Below are positions 51,179-61,390 of a stretch of DNA of 64,000 nucleotides, piece by piece. Within the stretch, counting starts at the first letter, position 1. Each line of letters begins with the position of its first letter. The notes under the pieces were generated by a model. It had not been told where the DNA came from. It saw only the letters and a program-made list of their open reading frames with translations, and made no database searches. A program made the position numbers and the translations under genes. Source of the stretch: Canna indica (lineage: Eukaryota > Streptophyta > Magnoliopsida > Zingiberales > Cannaceae); the NCBI GenBank assembly GCA_034359265.1, contig CP136898.1:54549501-54613500 (forward strand), read 5' to 3'.

Positions 51179-53448
51179 GTGAATGTTCTGGAGTCGCTCG
51201 AGACTCAGATTGCTGGGCGTTTCGAGTCGATACCCCGCTGTTCAATCAGTCGGCTTCGTTCAAGATTCTATTCGAAAAATCTTGCAATTTTTTGCAATAG
51301 TCTGTCAAAAATAACTCGATTAACAACTTCTCCCATCACAGTGAATGTTCTGGAGTCGCTCGAGAGTCAGATTTCTGGTCGTTTCGAGCCGATACCCCGT
51401 AGTTCAATCCGTAGGCATCGTTCAAGATTCTATACGAAAAATCTTGCAATTCTTTGCAATATAGTCTGTAAAAAATGACTCGATTAACAACTTCTCCCAT
51501 CACAGTGAATGTTCTGGAGTCGCTCGGGACTGAGATTGCTGGGCGTTTCGAGTCGATACCCCGTTGTTCAATCAGTCGGCTTCGTTCAAGATTCTATTCG
51601 AAAAATCTTGCAATTTTTTGCATTAGTCTGTCAAAAATAACTCGATTAACAACTTCTCCCATCACAGTGAATGTTCTGGAGTCGCTTGAGACACAGATTT
51701 CTGATCGTTTCGAGCCGATACCCCGAAGTTCAATCCGTAGGCTTCGTTCAAGATTCTATTCGAAAAATCTTGCAATTCTTTGCAATAGTCTATAAAAAAT
51801 AACTCGATTAACAACTTCTCCCATCACAGTGAATGTTCTGGAGTCGCTTGAGACTCAGATTGCTGGGCGTTTCGAGTCGATACCCCGAAGTTCAATCCGT
51901 AGGCTTCGTTCAAGATTCTATTCGAAAAATCTTGCAATTCTTTGCAATAGTCTATAAAAAATAACTCGATTAACAACTTCTCCCATCACAGTGAATGTTC
52001 TGGAGTCGCTCGAGACTCAGATTGCTGGGCGTTTTGAGTCGATGCCCCGCTGTTCAATCAGTCGGCTTCGTTCAAGATTCTATTCGAAAAATCTTGCAAT
52101 TCTTTGCATTAGTCTGTCAAAAATAACTCGATTAACAACTTCTCCCATCACAGTGAATGTTCTGGAGTCGCTCGTGACTTAGATTTCTGGTCGTTTCGAG
52201 TCGATACCCCGAAGTTCAATCCGTAGTCTTCGTTCAAGATTCTATTCGAAAAATTTTGCAATTCTTTGCAATAGTCTATAAAAAATAACTCGATTAACAA
52301 CTTCTCCCATCACAGATAATGTTCTGGAGTCGCTTGAGACTCAGATTGCTGGGTGTTTTGAGTCGATACCCCGCTGTTCAATTAGTCGGCTTCGTTCAAG
52401 ATTCTATTCGAAAAATCTTGCAATTCTTTGCATTAGTCTGTCAAAAATAACTCGATTAACAACTTCTCCCATCACAGTGAATGTTCTGGAGTCGCTCGTG
52501 ACTTAGATTTCTGGTCGTTTCGAGTCGATACCCCGAAGTTCAATCCGTAGTCTTCGTTCAAGATTCTATTCGAAAAATCTTGCAATTCTTTGCAATAGTC
52601 TATAAAAAATAACTCGATTAACAACTTCTCCCATCACAGATAATGTTCTGGAGTCGCTCGAGACTCAGATTGCTGGGTGTTTTGAGTCGATACCCCGCTG
52701 TTTAATTAGTCGGCTTCGTTCAAGATTCTATTTGAAAAATCTTGCAATTCTTTGCATTAGTCTGTCAAAAATAACTCGATTAACAACTTCTCCCATCACA
52801 GTGAATGTTCTGGAGTCGCTCGTGACTTAGATTTCTGGTCGTTTCGAGTCGATACCCCGAAGTTCAATCCGTAGTCTTCGTTCAAGATTCTATTCGAAAA
52901 ATCTTGCAATTCTTTGCAATAGTCTATAAAAAATAACTCGATTAACAACTTCTCCCATCACAGATAATGTTCTGGAGTCGCTCGAGACTCAGATTGCTGG
53001 GTGTTTTGAGTCGATACCCCGCTGTTCAATTAGTCGGCTTCGTTCAAGATTCTATTCGAAAAATCTTGCAATTCTTTGCATTAGTCTGTCAAAAATAACT
53101 CGATTAACAACTTCTCCCATCACAGTGAATGTTCTGGAGTCGCTCGTGACTTAGATTTCTGGTCGTTTCGAGTCGATACCCCGAAGTTCAATCCGTAGTC
53201 TTCGTTCAAGATTCTATTCGAAAAATCTTGCAATTCTTTGCAATAGTCTATAAAAAATAACTCGATTAACAACTTCTCCCATCACAGTGAATGTTCTGGA
53301 GTCGCTTGAGACTCAGATTTCTGGTCGTTTCGAGTCGATACCCCGAAGTTCAATCCGTAGGCTTCGTTCAAGATTCTATTCGAAAAATCTTGCAATTCTT
53401 CGCAATAGTCTATAAAAAATAACTTGATTAACAACTTCTCCCATCACA
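51179..53448 (+). repeat. Higher-order repeat, 14-mer (2,270 bp)
   Basis: Identical in order to the 13-mer except for one additional B' monomer (GTGAATG at 53125) placed directly before the closing B (53287), giving two B-type units in a row. The 162-bp difference shows growth of the unit by a single monomer. Confidence 0.83.
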
Positions 53449-55556
53449 GTGAATGTTCTGGAGTCGCTCGAGACTCAGATTGCTGGGCGTTTCGAGTCGA
53501 TACCCCGCTGTTCAATCAGTCGGCTTCGTTCAAGATTCTATTCGAAAAATCTTGCAATTTTTTGCATTAGTCTGTCAAAAATAACTCGATTAACAACTTC
53601 TCCCATCACAGTGAATGTTCTGGAGTCGCTCGAGAGTCAGATTTCTGGTCGTTTCGAGCCGATACCCCGAAGTTCAATCCGTAGGCTTCGTTCAAGATTC
53701 TATTCGAAAAATCTTGCAATTCTTTGCAATATAGTCTGTAAAAAATGACTCGATTAACAACTTCTCCCATCACAGTGAATGTTCTGGAGTCGCTCGGGAC
53801 TGAGATTGCTGGGCGTTTCGAGTCGATACCCCGTTGTTCAATCAGTCGGCTTCGTTCAAGATTCTATTCGAAAAATCTTGCAATTTTTTGCATTAGTCTG
53901 TCAAAAATAACTCGATTAACAACTTCTCCCATCACAGTGAATGTTCTGGAGTCGCTTGAGACACAGATTTCTGGTCGTTTCGAGCCGATACCCCGAAGTT
54001 CAATCCGTAGGCTTCGTTCAAGATTCTATTCGAAAAATCTTGCAATTCTTTGCAATAGTCTATAAAAAATAACTCGATTAACAACTTCTCCCATCACAGT
54101 GAATGTTCTGGAGTCGCTTGAGACTCAGATTGCTGGGCGTTTCGAGTCGATACCCCGAAGTTCAATCCGTAGGCTTCGTTCAAGATTCTATTCGAAAAAT
54201 CTTGCAATTCTTTGCAATAGTCTATAAAAAATAACTCGATTAACAACTTCTCCCATCACAGTGAATGTTCTGGAGTCGCTCGAGACTCAGATTGCTGGGC
54301 GTTTTGAGTCGATGCCCCGCTGTTCAATCAGTCGGCTTCGTTCAAGATTCTATTCGAAAAATCTTTCAATTCTTTGCATTAGTCTGTCAAAAATAACTCG
54401 ATTAACAACTTATCCCATCACAGTGAATGTTCTGGAGTCGCTCGTGACTTAGATTTCTGGTCGTTTCGAGTCGATACCCCGAAGTTCAATCCGTAGTCTT
54501 CGTTCAAGATTCTATTCGAAAAATTTTGCAATTCTTTGCAATAGTCTATAAAAAATAACTCGATTAACAACTTCTCCCATCACAGATAATGTTCTGGAGT
54601 CGCTCGAGACTCAGATTGCTGGGTGTTTTGAGTCGATACCCCGCTGTTCAATTAGTCGGCTTCGTTCAAGATTCTAGTCGAAAAATCTTGCAATTCTTTG
54701 CATTAGTCTGTCAAAAATAACTCGATTAATAACTTCTCCCATCACAGTGAATGTTCTGGAGTCACTCGTGACTTAGATTTCTGGTCGTTTCGAGTCGATA
54801 CCCCGAAGTTCAATCCGTAGTCTTCGTTCAAGATTCTATTCGAAAAATCTTGCAATTCTTTGCAATAGTCTATAAAAAATAACTCGATTAACAACTTCTC
54901 CCATCACAGATAATGTTCTGGAGTCGCTCGAGACTCAGATTGCTGGGTGTTTTGAGTCGATACCCCGCTGTTCAATTAGTCGGCTTCGTTCAAGATTCTA
55001 TTCGAAAAATCTTGCAATTCTTTGCATTAGTCTGTCAAAAATAACTCGATTAACAACTTCTCCCATCACAGTGAATGTTCTGGAGTCGCTCGTGACTTAG
55101 ATTTCTGGTCGTTTCGAGTCGATACCCCGAAGTTCAATCCGTAGTCTTCGTTCAAGATTCTATTCGAAAAATCTTGCAATTCTTTGCAATAGTCTATAAA
55201 AAATAACTCGATTAACAACTTCTCCCATCACAGATAATGTTCTGGAGTCGCTCGAGACTCAGATTGCTGGGTGTTTTGAGTCGATACCCCACTGTTCAAT
55301 TAGTCGGCTTCGTTCAATATTCTATTCGAAAAATCTTGCAATTCTTTGCATTAGTCTGTCAAAAATAACTCGATTAACAACTTCTCCCATCACAGTGAAT
55401 GTTCTGGAGTCGCTTGAGACTCAGATTTCTGGTCATTTCGAGTCGATACCCCGAAGTTCAATCCGTAGGCTTCGTTCAAGATTCTATTCGAAAAATCTTG
55501 CAATTCTTCGCAATAGTCTATAAAAAATAACTTGATTAACAACTTCTCCCATCACA
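53449..55556 (+). repeat. Higher-order repeat, 13-mer (2,108 bp), copy 2
   Basis: Same order as 49071-51178. Private changes include AATCTTTCAATTC and AACTTATCCC in the A near 54,260-54,415, ATTCTAGTCGAAA near 54,673 and CGATTAATAAC near 54,725. Confidence 0.83.
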
Positions 55557-55882
55557 GTGAATGTTCTGGAGTCGCTCGAGACTCAGATTGCTGGGCGTTT
55601 CGAGTCGATACCCTGCTGTTCAATCAGTCGGCTTCGTTCAAGATTCTATTCGAAAAATCTTGCAATTTTTTGCATTAGTCTGTCAAAAATAACTCGATTA
55701 ACAACTTCTCCCATCACAGTGAATGTTCTGGAGTCGCTCGAGAGTCAGATTTCTGGTCGTTTCGAGCCGATACCCCGAAGTTCAATCCGTAGGCTTTGTT
55801 CAAGATTCTATTCGAAAAATCTTGCAATTCTTTGCAATATAGTCTGTAAAAAATGACTCGATTAACAACTTCTCCCATCACA
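55557..55882 (+). repeat. Start pair (A, B+2 bp) preceding the 17-mer series
   Basis: This 326-bp pair (GAGAGTCAG, AATATAGTCTG) opens the 19-, 13- and 14-mers too. It is present once before the 17-mer series and absent between the later 17-mer copies, where a B with GATTTTTGGTCATTTC leads straight into GGGACTGAG. Confidence 0.82.
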
Positions 55883-58636
55883 GTGAATGTTCTGGAGTCG
55901 CTCGGGACTGAGATTGCTGGGCGTTTCGAGTCGATACCCCGTTGTTCAATCAGTCGGCTTCGTTCAAGATTCTATTCGAAAAATCTTGCAATTTTTTGCA
56001 TTAGTCTGTCAAAAATAACTCGATTAACAACTTCTCCCATCACAGTGAATGTTCTGGAGTCGCTTGAGACACAGATTTCTGGTCGTTTCGAGCCGATACC
56101 CCGAAGTTCAATCCGTAGGCTTCGTTCAAGATTCTATTCGAAAAATCTTGCAATTCTTTGCAATAGTCTATAAAAAATAACTCGATTAACAACTTCTCCC
56201 ATCACAGTGAATGTTCTGGAGTCGCTTGAGACTCAGATTGCTGGGCGTTTCGAGTCGATACCCCAAAGTTCAATCCGTAGGCTTCGTTCAAGATTCTATT
56301 CGAAAAATCTTGCAATTCTTTGCAATAGTCTATAAAAAATAACTCGATTAACAACTTCTCCCATCACAGTGAATGTTCTGGAGTCGCTCGAGACTCAGAT
56401 TGCTGGGCGTTTTGAGTCGATGCCCCGCTGTTCAATCAGTCGGCTTCGTTCAAGATTCTATTCGAAAAATCTTGCAATTCTTTGCATTAGTCTGTCAAAA
56501 ATAACTCGATTAACAACTTCTCCCATCACAGTGAATGTTCTGGAGTCGCTCGTGACTTAGATTTCTGGTCGTTTCGAGTCGATACCCCGAAGTTCAATCC
56601 GTAGTCTTCGTTCAAGATTCTATTCGAAAAATTTTGCAATTCTTTGCAATAGTCTATAAAAAATAACTCGATTAACAACTTCTCCTATCACAGATAATGT
56701 TCTGGAGTCGCTCGAGACTCAGATTGCTGGGTGTTTTGAGTCGATACCCCGCTGTTCAATTAGTCGGCTTCGTTCAAGATTCTATTCGAAAAATCTTGCA
56801 ATTCTTTGCATTAGTCTGTCAAAAATAACTCGATTAACAACTTCTCCCATCACAGTGAATGTTTTGGAGTCGCTCGTGACTTAGATTTCTGGTCGTTTCG
56901 AGTCGATACCCCGAAGTTCAATCCGTAGTCTTCGTTCAAGATTCTATTCGAAAAATCTTGCAATTCTTTGCAATAGTCTATAAAAAATAACTCGATTAAC
57001 AACTTCTCCCATCACAGATAATGTTCTGGAGTCGCTCGAGACTCAGATTGCTGGGTGTTTTGAGTCGATACCCCGCTGTTCAATTAGTCGGCTTCGTTCA
57101 AGATTCTATTTGAAAAATCTTGCAATTCTTTGCATTAGTCTGTCAAAAATAACTCGATTAACAACTTCTCCCATCACAGTGAATGTTCTGGAGTCGCTTG
57201 AGACACAAATTTTTGGTCGTTTCGAGCTGATACCCCGAAGTTCAATCCGTAGGCTTCGTTCAAGATTCTATTCGAAAAATCTTGCAATTCTTTGCAATAG
57301 TCTGTAAAAAATAACTCGATTAACAACTTATCCCATCACAGTGAATGTTCTGGAGTCGCTCGAGACTCAGATTGCTGGGCGTTTCGAGTCGATACCCCGC
57401 TGTTCAATAAGTCGGCTTCGTTCAAGATTCTATTCAAAAAATCTTTCAATTCTTTGCATTAGTCTGTCAAAAATAACTCGATTAACAACTTCTCCCATCA
57501 GAGTGAATGTTCTGGAGTCGCTCGACACTCAGATTTCTGGTCGTTTCGAGTCGATATCCCGAAGTTCAATCCGTAGGCTTCGTTCAAGATTCTATTCGAA
57601 AAATCTTGCAATTCTTTGCAATAGTCTATAAAAAATAACTCGATTAACAACTTCTCCCATCACAGTGAATGTTCTGGAGTCGCTCGAGACTCAGATTGCT
57701 GGGCATTTTGAGTCGATACCCCGCTGTTCAATCAGTCGGCTTCGTTCAAGATTCTATTCGAAAAATCTTGCAATTCTTTGCATTAGTCTGTCAAAAATAA
57801 CTCGATTAACAACTTCTCCCATCACAGTGAATGTTCTGGAGTCGCTCGTGACTTAGATTTCTGGTCATTTCGAGTCGATACCCCGAAGTTCAATCCGTAG
57901 TCTTCGTTCAAGATTCTATTCGAAAAATCTTGCAATTCATTGCAATAGTCTATAAAAAATAACTCGATTAACAACTTCTCCCATCACAGATAATGTTCTG
58001 GAGTCGCTCGAGACTCAGATTGCTGGGTGTTTTGAGTCGATACCCCGCTGTTCAATTAGTCGGCTTCGTTCAAGATTCTATTCGAAAAATCTTGCAATTC
58101 TTTGCATTAGTCTGTCAAAAATAACTCGATTAACAACTTCTCCCATCACAGTGAATGTTCTGGAGTCGCTCGTGACTTAGATTTCTGGTCGTTTCGAGTC
58201 GATACCCCGAAGTTCAATCCGTAGTCTTCGTTCAAGATTCTATTCGAAAAATCTTGCAATTCTTTGCAATAGTCTATAAAAAATAACTCGATTAACAACT
58301 TCTCCCATCACAGATAATGTTCTGGAGTCGCTCGAGACTCAGATTGCTGGGTGTTTTGAGTCGATACCCCGCTGTTCAATTAGTCGGCTTCGTTCAAGAT
58401 TCTATTCGAAAAATCTTGCAATTCTTTGCATTAGTCTGTCAAAAATAACTCGATTAACAACTTCTCCCATCACAGTGAATGTTCTGGAGTCGCTTGAGAC
58501 ACAGATTTTTGGTCATTTCGAGCCGATACCCCGAAGTTCAATCCGTAGGCTTCGTTCAAGATTCTATTCGAAAAATCTTGCAATTCTTTGCAATAGTCTG
58601 TAAAAAATAACTCGATTAACAACTTATCCCATCACA
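55883..58636 (+). repeat. Higher-order repeat, 17-mer (2,754 bp), copy 1
   Basis: Exactly 17 x 162 bp. Order A, B, chimera, A, B', A', B', A', B, A, B, A, B', A', B', A', B, the same as the last 17 monomers of the 19-mer. Private markers: CCCCAAAGTTC (56,263), CTCCTATCACAG (56,686), GTTTTGGAGTC (56,864), CACAAATTTTTGG, GATATCCCGAAG, AATTCATTGCAAT and GGTCATTTCGAG. A private base here is G at 57501. Confidence 0.9.
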
Positions 58637-61390
58637 GTGAATGTTCTGGAGTCGCTCGGGACTGAGATTGCTGGGCGTTTCGAGTGGATACCCCGTTGTT
58701 CAATCAGTCGGCTTCGTTCAAGATTCTATTCGAAAAATCTTGCAATTTTTTGCATTAGTCTGTCAAAAATAACTCGATTAACAACTTCTCCCATCACAGT
58801 GAATGTTCTGGAGTCGCTTGAGACACAGATTTCTGGTCGTTTCGAGCCGATACCCCGAAGTTCAATCCGTAGGCTTCGTTCAAGATTCTATTCGAAAAAT
58901 CTTGCAATTCTTTGCAATAGTCTATAAAAAATAACTCGATTAACAACTTCTCCCATCACAGTGAATGTTCTGGAGTCGCTTGAGACTCAGATTGCTGGGC
59001 GTTTCGAGTCGATACCCCAAAGTTCAATCCGTAGGCTTCGTTCAAGATTCTATTCGAAAAATCTTGCAATTCTTTGCAATAGTCTATAAAAAATAACTCG
59101 ATTAACAACTTCTCCCATCACAGTGAATGTTCTGGAGTCGCTCGAGACTCAGATTGCTGGGCGTTTTGAGTCGATGCCCCGCTGTTCAATCAGTCGGCTT
59201 CGTTCAAGATTCTATTCGAAAAATCTTGCAATTCTTTGCATTAGTCTGTCAAAAATAACTCGATTAACAACTTCTCCCATCACAGTGAATGTTCTGGAGT
59301 CGCTCGTGATTTAGATTTCTGGTCGTTTCGAGTCGATACCCCGAAGTTCAATCCGTAGTCTTCGTTCAAGATTCTATTCGAAAAATTTTGCAATTCTTTG
59401 CAATAGTCTATAAAAAATAACTCGATTAACAACTTCTCCTATCACAGATAATGTTCTGGAGTCGCTCGAGACTCAGATTGCTGGGTGTTTTGAGTCGATA
59501 CCCCGCTGTTCAATTAGTCGGCTTCGTTCAAGATTCTATTCGAAAAATCTTGCAATTCTTTGCATTAGTCTGTCAAAAATAACTCGATTAACAACTTCTC
59601 CCATCACAGTGAATGTTTTGGAGTCGCTCGTGACTTAGATTTCTGGTCGTTTCGAGTCGATACCCCGAAGTTCAATCCGTAGTCTTCGTTCAAGATTCTA
59701 TTCGAAAAATCTTGCAATTCTTTGCAATAGTCTATAAAAAATAACTCGATTAACAACTTCTCCCATCACAGATAATGTTCTGGAGTCGCTCGAGACTCAG
59801 ATTGCTGGGTGTTTTGAGTCGATACCCCGCTGTTCAATTAGTCGGCTTCGTTCAAGATTCTATTTGAAAAATCTTGCAATTCTTTGCATTAGTCTGTCAA
59901 AAATAACTCGATTAACAACTTCTCCCATCACAGTGAATGTTCTGGAGTCGCTTGAGACACAAATTTTTGGTCGTTTCGAGCTGATACCCCGAAGTTCAAT
60001 CCGTAGGCTTCGTTCAAGATTCTATTCGAAAAATCTTGCAATTCTTTGCAATAGTCTGTAAAAAATAACTCGATTAACAACTTATCCCATCACAGTGAAT
60101 GTTCTGGAGTCGCTCGAGACTCAGATTGCTGGGCGTTTCGAGTCGATACCCCGCTGTTCAATAAGTCGGCTTCGTTCAAGATTCTATTCAAAAAATCTTT
60201 CAATTCTTTGCATTAGTCTGTCAAAAATAACTCGATTAACAACTTCTCCCATCACAGTGAATGTTCTGGAGTCGCTCGACACTCAGATTTCTGGTCGTTT
60301 CGAGTCGATATCCCGAAGTTCAATCCGTAGGCTTCGTTCAAGATTCTATTCGAAAAATCTTGCAATTCTTTGCAATAGTCTATAAAAAATAACTCGATTA
60401 ACAACTTCTCCCATCACAGTGAATGTTCTGGAGTCGCTCGAGACTCAGATTGCTGGGCATTTTGAGTCGATACCCCGCTGTTCAATCAGTCGGCTTCGTT
60501 CAAGATTCTATTCGAAAAATCTTGCAATTCTTTGCATTAGTCTGTCAAAAATAACTCGATTAACAACTTCTCCCATCACAGTGAATGTTCTGGAGTCGCT
60601 CGTGACTTAGATTTCTGGTCATTTCGAGTCGATACCCCGAAGTTCAATCCGTAGTCTTCGTTCAAGATTCTATTCGAAAAATCTTGCAATTCATTGCAAT
60701 AGTCTATAAAAAATAACTCGATTAACAACTTCTCCCATCACAGATAATGTTCTGGAGTCGCTCGAGACTCAGATTGCTGGGTGTTTTGAGTCGATACCCC
60801 GCTGTTCAATTAGTCGGCTTCGTTCAAGATTCTATTCGAAAAATCTTGCAATTCTTTGCATTAGTCTGTCAAAAATAACTCGATTAACAACTTCTCCCAT
60901 CACAGTGAATGTTCTGGAGTCGCTCGTGACTTAGATTTCTGGTCGTTTCGAGTCGATACCCCGAAGTTCAATCCGTAGTCTTCGTTCAAGATTCTATTCG
61001 AAAAATCTTGCAATTCTTTGCAATAGTCTATAAAAAATAACTCGATTAACAACTTCTCCCATCACAGATAATGTTCTGGAGTCGCTCGAGACTCAGATTG
61101 CTGGGTGTTTTGAGTCGATACCCCGCTGTTCAATTAGTCGGCTTCGTTCAAGATTCTATTCGAAAAATCTTGCAATTCTTTGCATTAGTCTGTCAAAAAT
61201 AACTCGATTAACAACTTCTCCCATCACAGTGAATGTTCTGGAGTCGCTTGAGACACAGATTTTTGGTCATTTCGAGCCGATACCCCGAAGTTCAATCCGT
61301 AGGCTTCGTTCAAGATTCTATTCGAAAAATCTTGCAATTCTTTGCAATAGTCTGTAAAAAATAACTCGATTAACAACTTATCCCATCACA
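58637..61390 (+). repeat. Higher-order repeat, 17-mer (2,754 bp), copy 2
   Basis: Every marker of copy 1 recurs at +2,754 bp. The only differences found by eye are G at 58686 (CGAGTGGATA) and T at 59310 (GTGATTTAG), both private to this copy, plus C at 60255 where copy 1 has G. Confidence 0.91.
58945..59106 (+). repeat. Chimeric monomer of the 17-mer (A left, B right)
   Basis: Left part is A (GATTGCTGGGCG), right part is B (AAAGTTCAATCCGTAGG, TTGCAATAGTCTATAAAA). The switch falls between monomer bases 56 and 75, in TTTCGAGTCGATACCCC, which A and B share. The same chimera occurs with GTGAATG at 39021, 41777, 43723, 44371, 46641, 49721, 51829, 54099, 56207, 58961 and 61715. It accounts for the odd number of monomers in the 19-, 13- and 17-mers. 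Confidence 0.87.
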
